From: Bacteroidota bacterium
GTDB lineage: Bacteria; Bacteroidota; Ignavibacteria; Kapaibacteriales; UBA2268
Direction of reading: 5' to 3'
NCBI GenBank assembly: GCA_017428585.1
Contig: JAFRQN010000186.1
Coordinates: forward strand, 1-7,511
Length of the DNA: 7,511 nt
The notes beneath the pieces were generated by a model. It did no database searches. It was given only the letters and a program-made list of their open reading frames with translations, and was not told where the DNA came from. Below, piece by piece: positions 1-6,364 of the stretch (position 1 is the stretch's first letter; each line of letters starts with the position of its first letter). A program made the translations under genes and the position numbers.

Positions 1-87
1 AACACCATTAACAATACTATTTTCTATAACTGCGTCTAAATCATCTTTATAATCTATCGAGTTTAAATGACAATGAGTATCTATCAT
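1..87 (-). CDS. tatD: TatD-family metal-dependent hydrolase, N-terminal fragment
   Basis: This is the first 29 codons of a gene that runs off the left edge of the window. It starts with ATG at 87 and reads MIDTHCHLNSIDY, which is the hallmark opening of the TatD/YcfH family. The His-x-His pair at residues 5 and 7 is the first metal-ligand motif of this TIM-barrel hydrolase family (amidohydrolase superfamily). Family members are metal-dependent 3'-5' exonucleases or deoxyribonucleases, thought to act in DNA repair or nucleic-acid turnover in the cytoplasm. The segment that follows (YKDDLDAVIENSIVNGV) also fits the usual first helix of the family. The gene lies 43 bp behind the stop of the probable outer-membrane protein gene and is probably co-transcribed with it. 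No Shine-Dalgarno sequence precedes it; the leader is almost pure A/T. Because the rest is missing, the exact subfamily cannot be told. Confidence 0.88.
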   Translation of the reverse strand, partial: MIDTHCHLNSIDYKDDLDAVIENSIVNGV

Positions 88-130
88 AAATATTTTAAAT
101 TTATTATTAATTATTTAAACTAATTAAACA

Positions 131-1087
131 TTAAAACACTAATTTTATATTTATATTTAATTTTCGTTGCAATAATGAATAATCAGAATTAAATGGATAA
201 TACTGCTTATTTTTTCTTATTTCCGACAATGCAAATGAAACAGTACTTTTATATAAAAAACTCAATAAAGGATACACATTCCCAATTTCTTTAACTAAAA
301 CAGGTTCATAAAAATCAATCCACCGCTGCAACACATTATCTATAAGCCAACTTCCAAACCATTTACAAAATTCAAAACCTGAATAAACATTATCCTGCTC
401 ATAACCAGTACCTAAAATACAATATTTGCTTAATCTTAATTCAGCACTTGCTATTGTACGAAAACCAAATTTATAATTCTCATCAAATGCTCTAAAAAAC
501 TTATTGTCCATATAGCCGTCATAATCAAAATATGTCCACAAGAAAGCTCCTGTATGCAGAAGATAAAGCTCTCTGTTTAATATATTCTGGCTCATTCCTG
601 TTCGACGTCCTACACCAAAGCTAAATTCATTGTCATAAAGATTATTTTTTAACTTATTGTCGAACAAAAAATATTTGTTGGTATTAAATTCTATATAAGC
701 AAATTCTGAAGAATATGCAGTTAAATTTTCATAAAATTCATTTGTATCTAATCTTATAAATCCATATTCAACATTTAAGCTGTTGGTTTTTGATATATTA
801 TTTTTGGATATATTATTAACAACATTATCAGATTCTAATATTTGTATTTTTTTAGGCAAATAGCTATTGCAATATCCTAAATCTAAATTTACAAAAGGAT
901 GGTTGACTAATTTTTCCTGTCCAAACAAAAAAATATCAGCAAGCCTCATCATTATATTATTAGAATTATTGTAACTGCTTACTTCTTCTACACTATTATC
1001 TTCTATTATATCATACGAATATACTTTACTATAGTTATAAACAAGAAATAAAAACAAAACAAATTCAATAATTCTAATAATTTTCAT
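131..1087 (-). CDS. Exported hypothetical protein, probable outer-membrane beta-barrel
   Basis: I do not recognise a named family for this 318-residue protein. It opens with two basic residues within MKIIRIIEF and a hydrophobic stretch at about residues 8-17, with possible signal cleavage near residue 25 (KVYS then YD), so export is likely. The mature part is rich in aromatic residues and has many short alternating polar/hydrophobic stretches ended by Tyr or Phe, such as EYGFIRL, FAYIEF and EFSFGVGRRTG. The chain ends in LNINIKLVF; a terminal Phe after an alternating strand is the usual targeting signal of outer-membrane beta-barrel proteins. Together this suggests an outer-membrane barrel or a surface-exposed beta protein. 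The gene begins 22 bp after the stop of the penicillin-binding protein gene and is followed 43 bp later by tatD, so it probably belongs to that transcript. Conserved catalytic motifs were not seen. A periplasmic beta protein is the main alternative. Confidence 0.6.
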   Translation of the reverse strand: MKIIRIIEFVLFLFLVYNYSKVYSYDIIEDNSVEEVSSYNNSNNIMMRLADIFLFGQEKLVNHPFVNLDLGYCNSYLPKKIQILESDNVVNNISKNNISKTNSLNVEYGFIRLDTNEFYENLTAYSSEFAYIEFNTNKYFLFDNKLKNNLYDNEFSFGVGRRTGMSQNILNRELYLLHTGAFLWTYFDYDGYMDNKFFRAFDENYKFGFRTIASAELRLSKYCILGTGYEQDNVYSGFEFCKWFGSWLIDNVLQRWIDFYEPVLVKEIGNVYPLLSFLYKSTVSFALSEIRKNKQYYPFNSDYSLLQRKLNINIKLVF

Positions 1088-1109
1088 ATTATTTATTAAT
1101 TAAAATATA

Positions 1110-3245
1110 TTAGCTGCATCTTAATATACATGTTTTCTTATTAGTTTTCGGATCTGTTTCTAATTGCTGCGACTTTACCTTGCCACTACCAACAACTTTT
1201 GTTTTTATTCCTTTGCTGTGCATCAATGATACTGCACGCCTTATAGATAATCCAACAACATTAGGAATATCGTTTTCCGTTTGTTTTTCATCTAACGATG
1301 TTCTTAAAATAACTCTTGTATTTTTTCTTATGCGTACTCCTGATTGAGGTGCTTGTTGGGTAATAATTCCCATAGAATTATCCTGCAAATTAGAATTTAA
1401 TCTTAATTCAGATAAAATATTTTTTGCATCATCAACGGCTAATCCCTTTAATTCAGGCATATACACAATATTATTTTTGTTCGTTTCTTCATCGCCTGCA
1501 GCAGCAATTTGAGGAGAAGCAGAACTCCAACGCAAAACAATATTCTTAAATATAGGAGCTGCAACAGAACCACCAGTAATTCCACCTTCTTTAGGATTAT
1601 CAACTAATACTAATAAACATATTTTTGGCTTATTTGCTGGATAAAAACCAACAAATGAAGCATAATAACTTGAACGTGAATAAGAACCTGAAACAAACTG
1701 TCGAGAAGTACCAGTTTTTCCAGCTACTCTTATATTATCTATAAAAGCCTGTTTTCCTGTACCATTTTCTACTACTCCCATTAATAAACTTGTTAAAGTT
1801 TTGGCAGTACTTTGAGAAATAACACGTCTAATAACTTGTGGATGATTTAATTTTACAGTCTTTCCTTCATGTGTAATTTCTTTAACGATATATGGCTTCA
1901 TTAAATTTCCGCCATTTGCAATTACAGAATACGCAGTAGTTAACTGTAAAGGAGTAACCATTATTCCATATCCATATCCTAAAATACGTTTATCAATAGG
2001 ACGTATGCTTTTAAAATCTTTAACTTTACCTGGCAATTCCCCTCTTAAATCAATACGAGTAGGGAGTCCAAAGCCAAAATCACGAATATATTTATAAAAA
2101 CTATGATTAGGAATCTTAGCAGCAACTTGAGAAAAAATAACATTATTTGACTTTTCAAAAGCAGTTCTAAAAGAAGCTATACCAAGTCCATTATGATCAT
2201 CAGAAATAGTTACATTTCCGATAGTCATTTTACCGTTATAGCCATTATAGATATCATTTGGTCTAACAAGTTTTTCTTCTATGCCAGCTGCAGCAGTAAT
2301 AGTCTTAAATGTAGATCCTGGTTCATAAACATCAGTAATAGCCCTATTACGCATAGCACTATAAGAAGATTGTGTTAAATGATTAGGATCATAACCAGGA
2401 TACGAAGCACAAGCCAATAGTTCGCCTGTATTAGGATCTAAAGCCACTACAGTCCCAGAAGATGCTTGAGAAGACATAACTCCTTGCATTAACTCAAATT
2501 CAACAATCTTTTGAAGTCTGATATCTAAAGTCAAATGCAATGCATTCCCATTTATAGGTTCAACACGCGGCAAATCTAAAGCAGGACGAAGACGATTACC
2601 AGCATCTTTATACATAATCATAAATCCAGGCTGACCACGCAAAACAGAATCATACTTTAATTCAATACCGTCAATACCATGGTTATCTATATTAGTACAG
2701 CCAATTAATTGAGAGCTAACTGATGAATAATTATAATATCTTATCGGTTCATCTATAAGAATCAACCCTCTATCTTTAATATATTTTAAAGGAATTATTT
2801 CGTTAGGAAGCTTACGTCTGCATAACCAGACAAAAGACCCTTTTGCAGAATTGATTTTATTCAAAATAGACTCTTTTGATATCCCTAAACACTTTTCAAT
2901 CAAAGCTGCAATTGTATCCTTATTTTCTTTCTTTAATACTGTAGGATCCACAGCAATAGATGTACTTTTGATATTAGAAGCTAAAACAAAGCCATTCCGA
3001 TCATATATTATACCACGTTGAGGCTGTAATTCTATTCGTGATTGATGTTGTGATGCGGCTCGAATAGTATATCGTTCAGTATCTATTATTTGTATGTATA
3101 CTAATCTGATTATTACGCATAACAGTATAAGGATAATAAAACCAATAATAATTCTATACTTCCACAAACTTCTATTATGCGAGAAAGTATCTATATCATT
3201 AATAACGATATTTTCTCTTTTTATCTTCTCTTTTTTATTCTGCAT
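1110..3245 (-). CDS. ftsI: Class B penicillin-binding protein (FtsI/PBP2-type transpeptidase) with C-terminal PASTA domains
   Basis: This 711-residue protein is a D,D-transpeptidase that cross-links peptidoglycan in the periplasm; the FtsI type works with FtsW in septal wall synthesis. A single membrane anchor lies at about residues 31-52 after a basic cytoplasmic tail. The dimerisation/pedestal domain begins with RGIIYDRNG at 77-85. The transpeptidase domain (about 260-575) carries all three active-site motifs: STFK at 311-314 with nucleophile Ser311, SNN at 366-368, and KTGT at 510-513. Two PASTA domains follow, at about 592-649 and 658-711; PASTA domains bind muropeptide or stabilise the protein. 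The length of about 700 residues and the PASTA tail match FtsI of Bacteroidota and relatives as well as Gram-positive PBP2x and SpoVD. No rsmH, ftsL or murE lies next to it, so it sits outside a standard dcw cluster here, and an elongation or accessory role cannot be excluded. The ATG at 3245 is preceded by an A/T-rich leader without a Shine-Dalgarno site. Downstream gene spacing is 22 bp. Confidence 0.93.
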   Translation of the reverse strand: MQNKKEKIKRENIVINDIDTFSHNRSLWKYRIIIGFIILILLCVIIRLVYIQIIDTERYTIRAASQHQSRIELQPQRGIIYDRNGFVLASNIKSTSIAVDPTVLKKENKDTIAALIEKCLGISKESILNKINSAKGSFVWLCRRKLPNEIIPLKYIKDRGLILIDEPIRYYNYSSVSSQLIGCTNIDNHGIDGIELKYDSVLRGQPGFMIMYKDAGNRLRPALDLPRVEPINGNALHLTLDIRLQKIVEFELMQGVMSSQASSGTVVALDPNTGELLACASYPGYDPNHLTQSSYSAMRNRAITDVYEPGSTFKTITAAAGIEEKLVRPNDIYNGYNGKMTIGNVTISDDHNGLGIASFRTAFEKSNNVIFSQVAAKIPNHSFYKYIRDFGFGLPTRIDLRGELPGKVKDFKSIRPIDKRILGYGYGIMVTPLQLTTAYSVIANGGNLMKPYIVKEITHEGKTVKLNHPQVIRRVISQSTAKTLTSLLMGVVENGTGKQAFIDNIRVAGKTGTSRQFVSGSYSRSSYYASFVGFYPANKPKICLLVLVDNPKEGGITGGSVAAPIFKNIVLRWSSASPQIAAAGDEETNKNNIVYMPELKGLAVDDAKNILSELRLNSNLQDNSMGIITQQAPQSGVRIRKNTRVILRTSLDEKQTENDIPNVVGLSIRRAVSLMHSKGIKTKVVGSGKVKSQQLETDPKTNKKTCILRCS

Positions 3246-3280
3246 AGTATTATTTATAATAACATAAATAAATTATCATA

Positions 3281-3288
3281 CAAATATA
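3281..3288 (-). promoter_or_regulatory. Possible -7 promoter element for the penicillin-binding protein gene
   Basis: On the minus strand this reads TATATTTG, a full match to the Bacteroidota -7 consensus TAnnTTTG. It lies 35 bp upstream of the start codon at 3245 and downstream of the terminator at 3361-3391, where a new promoter is expected. No TTTG -33 element is found 19-20 bp further upstream, where the sequence is an A-run. In such A/T-rich DNA a chance match is likely enough that this remains tentative. Confidence 0.3.
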
Positions 3289-3360
3289 ATAAAAATAAAT
3301 CACTTTTTTTTAATATAAAAATAAAAAAAGAAACTATAGTATTCTATAATGCATATATAC

Positions 3361-3391
3361 AAAAAAAGTAACTATAAATCAATATAGTTAC
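3361..3391 (-). terminator. Intrinsic terminator after the exported TolB/FlgO-like gene
   Basis: On the minus strand a 9-bp perfect stem (GTAACTATA / TATAGTTAC, arms 3383-3391 and 3368-3376) closes a 6-nt loop and is followed at once by seven T. It starts 28 bp after the stop codon at 3419. The plus strand shows the same stem followed by C and five T, so weak activity in the other direction is possible. This is the only clear hairpin-plus-T-run between genes in the window, and it separates the right-hand block from the penicillin-binding protein unit. Confidence 0.85.
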
Positions 3392-3418
3392 CTTTTTCAT
3401 TGATTAATCTGATTTTAT

Positions 3419-3928
3419 TTATTCTTTAATAAATGCTTTTGATAATCTTTTAGCTATTATTGAAGCGGCATCTAATATTTTGTCTTCTTTCTTAAAGATA
3501 TCTTTTGCTTGATAATCAGGATCTGTTAATTGATTTTCTGGATGATATATATAACTGTTTATTAAATATCTATTCGCAATTATACGAAAAGTTCCAGAAA
3601 TAACCTTATCAACCTCTAAATCATATTCATCAACTATTTTAATAGCATTCCATTTTTCTGCATCAAACAAAGGATTATTCGCATCAATGTTTAAATCACT
3701 CAAAATTTCATTAATAGATTCAACAGCAACCACTTTATAATACTTTTCATCTGGATCAAGTGCCTTTAATTCCTTAACAACAGAATCCTGTAGTTCATAA
3801 CACCAAGTATTATGAGAATATTCACCGTCAAGGTTGCTAAAAGGAAGAACTACTATATTAGGTTGAGCAAATAAAATTGTACTGCTTACAATTATCAATC
3901 CTAAAAATGTCAATAAACTACGCAACAT
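3419..3928 (-). CDS. Exported hypothetical protein with TolB/FlgO-like N-terminal region
   Basis: This 169-residue protein begins with a clear signal peptide: MLRS, a hydrophobic core at about 5-19, then a cleavage site near residue 21 (LFA followed by QPN). It is therefore periplasmic or secreted; there is no lipobox cysteine. The mature part starts with NIVVLPFSNLDGE, a strand-plus-turn resembling the IAVLPF.N(L) opening shared by TolB N-terminal-like, FlgO and CsgG-type domains. A helix with EL..S.VKEL follows, and then a VV.VESINEIL segment, the usual second strand and helix. The motif VDKVISGTFRI (residues about 107-117) fits the G-x-hydrophobic strand of the same fold. These similarities are pattern-based, and I cannot name a family firmly. 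The start at 3928 is supported by the best Shine-Dalgarno site in the window. The gene lies about 63 bp after the end of rnpB and is closed by a strong terminator. Confidence 0.72.
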   Translation of the reverse strand: MLRSLLTFLGLIIVSSTILFAQPNIVVLPFSNLDGEYSHNTWCYELQDSVVKELKALDPDEKYYKVVAVESINEILSDLNIDANNPLFDAEKWNAIKIVDEYDLEVDKVISGTFRIIANRYLINSYIYHPENQLTDPDYQAKDIFKKEDKILDAASIIAKRLSKAFIKE

Positions 3929-3935
3929 TTCAACA

Positions 3936-3941
3936 CTCCTT
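3936..3941 (-). promoter_or_regulatory. Strong Shine-Dalgarno site of the exported TolB/FlgO-like gene
   Basis: The minus strand reads AAGGAGTG, with AAGGAG placed 7 nt before the ATG at 3928. It fixes the start codon of this gene. The other genes of the window have almost pure A/T leaders and no comparable site, so this gene may be translated more strongly or by a different initiation mode. Confidence 0.75.
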
Positions 3942-3991
3942 TTTTAATTAATTTATTTAATTATTATTTTACTCTATAATTATAAAAAAAT

Positions 3992-4384
3992 AAAAATAAG
4001 AAAGAATAAGCCGAATTCTGTCTTCCATTAAATGGGAGGCAATCATTTATCTAAAAATAATGTTGCCATTATTCTTTAGCAGTTTACCCTGAAACGCTAG
4101 AAAAACTACACAATCGAACAAACTGCGGTCTTAAAAAGAACACGTTTCTATATTTAACTTTGCTCCATATGTGGTTTACCATGCCATATTTGTCACCAAA
4201 TATGCGGTAGTCTCTTACACTGCCTTTTCACCATTGCCTATAAAGGCTGTATATTTTCTGTGGCACTATCCGTCAGTAAATCATTATAATTTACCGCCTT
4301 CGCATTACGAAGCATATTGTTCTATGGAGTTCGGACTTTCCTCTTTATAATAAATATAAAGCGATTGCCTTCTTTCTTATTTTT
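3992..4384 (-). ncRNA. rnpB: RNase P RNA (M1 RNA), bacterial type A
   Basis: This is the catalytic RNA of ribonuclease P, which removes the 5' leader of precursor tRNAs together with the RnpA protein. The minus strand carries the universal blocks in order. GAGGAAAGTCCGAACTCCAT (CR I and P4 side) lies at 4324-4343. The GGTGAAAAGGCAGTGTAAGAG segment follows near 4210-4231. The L15 loop GGTAAACC, which pairs with the tRNA CCA end, is at 4173-4180. TAGATAAATGATTGCC and GACAGAATTCGGCTTAT lie near the 3' end. Helices check out exactly: P1 pairs 4371-4384 with 3992-4005 (14 bp), P2 pairs 4363-4370 with 4037-4044 (8 bp), and P3 is a 7-bp hairpin at 4343-4361. A small CCAT/ATGG hairpin between P2 and the CR V block fits P19. 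The length of about 393 nt is normal for type A. The exact ends are inferred from P1. It sits in a 511-bp gap between protein genes on the same strand. Confidence 0.97.
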
Positions 4385-4385
4385 G

Positions 4386-4417
4386 TAAAAATAACGTTTT
4401 TTTATAATATAAACAAA
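4386..4417 (-). promoter_or_regulatory. Possible Bacteroidota-type promoter of rnpB
   Basis: On the minus strand TTTG (4414-4417) is followed after 20 nt by TATTTTTA (4386-4393), a 7-letter-spaced match to TAnnTTTG except for the last base. Transcription starting 5-10 nt downstream would begin at the P1 helix of rnpB, as expected. An alternative sigma-70-like reading is TTTACA (4431-4436) with TATTAT (4406-4411), but its 19-nt spacing is long and it would start about 15 nt early. The region is so A/T-rich that both are tentative. Confidence 0.35.
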
Positions 4418-4439
4418 TGATATTTATATATGTAAAAAT

Positions 4440-5078
4440 TTAAGATTTATTATCTATATGTTTTTGTATATCTTTTGTGATATCATCTATAATTTCTGAT
4501 GCACATTCACTCATAACATCTATTGCAGAACTTATCGTATTATCTGGCCGCAATAAATTCTTCGTATATACTTCTGAAAATATTGTAACAAACTCAGGCT
4601 CGCCTTTTTTTGCAGCGTAAACATTTGCAGCAATGCTTAATCCTACAGAATTAGCTGTCTTCTTTTCTATATAATTGTTAATACTGCAATCTATTATACG
4701 GCATTCCAATACAATATCAGGAAGCATCGTTGTAGAACTTACTACTCCTTTTGTAAATATTTTATATTTACTCATTCTATCTATAGCAAAATCAGTCAGC
4801 ATTTCATCTAAAGGCACATTCCATAAATGATAATTGCATTTCACAACATTTATATCATCTTCAATTATCACTATTTTTTCAGAAGATAACTCTGTTTTTA
4901 TTGAGAAATTTTTAATAAAAATACTTTTATTAATTCTGTTATCATCAAATTTTGGCAACTCGCTTTGCTTTAGTTGAAATACATTTATTTTCGGAGTTGT
5001 AGATTTTATATTTACACATCCATTTAAATTAACCAAAAGCAAAATCAAGATGCAACTTGTCAACCACTTATATTTCAT
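4440..5078 (-). CDS. PqiC/YmbA-like ABC-transport auxiliary lipoprotein
   Basis: This 212-residue protein has a lipoprotein signal: a basic start, a hydrophobic core (residues 9-17) and the lipobox LNGC with the lipidated Cys at 21. The central region matches the auxiliary lipoprotein family that includes E. coli PqiC/YmbA (formerly DUF330). An early NVFQL strand corresponds to the family's YYQL segment. Then EKIVI...INVVKCNYHLWNVPLDEML (about 68-94) corresponds to the family pattern of a V-Y-strand, NxLW, xxPLDxxL and a helix. A late strand (DIVLECRIIDCSI) and a C-terminal helix complete the fold. PqiC-type proteins sit on the inner face of the outer membrane and work with MCE/PqiB-type phospholipid transport bridges. 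No MCE, permease or ATPase gene is adjacent here. LptE was considered because it often follows a sigma-54 activator in related phyla, but the LW..PLD signature favours PqiC. It starts 50 bp after the activator gene, so co-transcription is likely. Confidence 0.78.
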   Translation of the reverse strand: MKYKWLTSCILILLLVNLNGCVNIKSTTPKINVFQLKQSELPKFDDNRINKSIFIKNFSIKTELSSEKIVIIEDDINVVKCNYHLWNVPLDEMLTDFAIDRMSKYKIFTKGVVSSTTMLPDIVLECRIIDCSINNYIEKKTANSVGLSIAANVYAAKKGEPEFVTIFSEVYTKNLLRPDNTISSAIDVMSECASEIIDDITKDIQKHIDNKS

Positions 5079-5128
5079 AATAATTATATTCTTTTAATAA
5101 TTTTATTCTATCAACAATTAAATAAGTA

Positions 5129-6328
5129 TTAATCATTCATTCCGTATTCTTTTAATTTTCTATGCAGCGTCCGTTCCGAAATACCCAAACTTTGAGCTGT
5201 TTTACGTTTGTTGCCATAAAATTCATTTAATCTTTCTATTATAGTTCTTTTTTCTTGCTCCTCAAGCGTAATATTCTGCATAGGAGTTACAACATTTTCT
5301 GTATAATTCACAACAGCTGTATCTTTTAATACTTCAACATCATTTGCAATATCACCTATTTCTGCACCTAATTTGGCTAAAGCACGCTTTATATCTGTAA
5401 TATCCTGTTTAAGCTCTAACAATGTTCTTAATACCAAAGCCTCACTGCTTACAATATCTTGTTTTACAGTAGAAACAAGTGCAGTTGTAGTATTAATATG
5501 TTTATCCTCTTCTATTACATCTGGTTCGTCGTGTTTAAACAAATATTTTTTTATAATAGTCTTATCAATTAGTTTGCCATGTTCTAATGTTACAACCTTT
5601 TCTACAAAATTTTTCAATTCGCGAATGTTGCCTGGCCATCTCATGCCTTTCAGCAATTTTATCGCATCATCAGTAAAACCTAAAAACTGTATTGAATTTT
5701 GACGACAAATTTTCTCAGCAAAATAATTTATATATAAAGGTATATCTTCTGGATGCTCCCTCAAAGCAGGTAAAACTATATTAACAGTATTTAATCTATA
5801 AAATAAATCCTGTCTGAAATTCTTATTTAATACTTCTTGCTCAAGATTTCTATTAGTTGCTGCTATTATACGAACATTCACCTTACGAATAGCAGAAGAT
5901 CCCAACCTTGAATACTCTCCTGTTTCCAATATACGTAACAATTTAACTTGTGTTACTATTGGCATTTCTCCCACTTCATCAAGAAAAATTGTTCCATTAT
6001 TAGCAGCTTCAAAAAAACCAACACGCTGTTCTACTGCATTTGTAAAAGCACCTTTCTCATGTCCGAATAATTCTGCTTCCAATAAAGTATCTGGTATAGC
6101 ACCACAATTTACACTAACAAAAGGTTTTGATTTCCTTAAGCTTAAATTATGAATTGCATTTGCAAAAACTTCTTTGCCTGTTCCTGTTTCTCCATTAATC
6201 AATACAGGCAAATCAGTTGGAGCTACTTTTTCTACCATACTGATTGCATCCTGCATCAGGTTAGATTCGCCTATAATACCATATCTTAATTGAAAATTTC
6301 GTCTAAATTGTGTATTTAAATTATCCAT
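5129..6328 (-). CDS. Sigma-54-dependent AAA+ transcription activator, no sensor domain, Fis-type HTH
   Basis: This 399-residue enhancer-binding protein remodels sigma-54 RNA polymerase by ATP hydrolysis. The AAA+ domain starts almost at the N terminus: Walker A GETGTGKE at 46-53, Walker B GTIFLDE at 112-118, sensor I AATNR at 156-160, the arginine-finger segment FRQDLFYRL at 171-179, and sensor II WPGNIREL at 231-238. The sigma-54 contact loop, normally GAFTGA, reads GAFTNA at 93-98 (codon AAT at 6038-6040). Residues 303-334 form a regular heptad coiled coil. A Fis-type helix-turn-helix occupies about 360-396 (KRKTAQSLGISERTLHRKL). No receiver, GAF or PAS domain precedes the AAA+ core, so control must come from a partner protein, expression level or the coiled coil. 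I saw no clear -24/-12 sigma-54 promoter in the window, so its targets probably lie elsewhere. It begins 36 bp after the rhodanese gene. Similar sensorless activators occur beside envelope genes in Bacteroidota and Chlorobi. Confidence 0.95.
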   Translation of the reverse strand: MDNLNTQFRRNFQLRYGIIGESNLMQDAISMVEKVAPTDLPVLINGETGTGKEVFANAIHNLSLRKSKPFVSVNCGAIPDTLLEAELFGHEKGAFTNAVEQRVGFFEAANNGTIFLDEVGEMPIVTQVKLLRILETGEYSRLGSSAIRKVNVRIIAATNRNLEQEVLNKNFRQDLFYRLNTVNIVLPALREHPEDIPLYINYFAEKICRQNSIQFLGFTDDAIKLLKGMRWPGNIRELKNFVEKVVTLEHGKLIDKTIIKKYLFKHDEPDVIEEDKHINTTTALVSTVKQDIVSSEALVLRTLLELKQDITDIKRALAKLGAEIGDIANDVEVLKDTAVVNYTENVVTPMQNITLEEQEKRTIIERLNEFYGNKRKTAQSLGISERTLHRKLKEYGMND

Positions 6329-6364
6329 TATTATAAATCTGTCATTATTATGTGATTTAAATGG

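Noticed and set aside
2193..2378. A 61-codon open frame on the plus strand
   Set aside because: It is antisense to the transpeptidase domain and shows no family features or ribosome binding site.
3177..3371. A 64-codon plus-strand open frame reaching into the intergenic gap
   Set aside because: It begins inside the transpeptidase gene on the opposite strand, is made of A/T-rich low-complexity codons, and runs into the terminator region.
3945..3963. A/T-only inverted repeat TAATTAA-5 nt-TTAATTA upstream of the small exported protein gene
   Set aside because: The stem has no G or C pairs and such palindromes are expected by chance in this base composition, so neither a terminator nor an operator can be claimed.
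4018..4380. Repeat array or CRISPR in the gene-free gap
   Set aside because: The short complementary segments there are the helices of RNase P RNA; no direct repeats with spacers are present.
4949..4972. A TTTGGCA ... TTGCT string resembling a -24/-12 sigma-54 promoter on the plus strand
   Set aside because: The GG-to-GC spacing is one base too long, it lies inside the lipoprotein gene, and it points away from every gene in the window.
4440..5078. LptE as the identity of the lipoprotein
   Set aside because: Position after a sigma-54 activator suggested it, but the NxLW..PLD block and the strand order match the PqiC/YmbA family better. It is kept only as an alternative.
5373..5702. A 109-codon open frame on the plus strand
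   Set aside because: It lies fully antisense to the AAA+ activator, whose motifs are unmistakable. Its product is a Ser/Leu/Ile-rich shadow with no recognisable domain.
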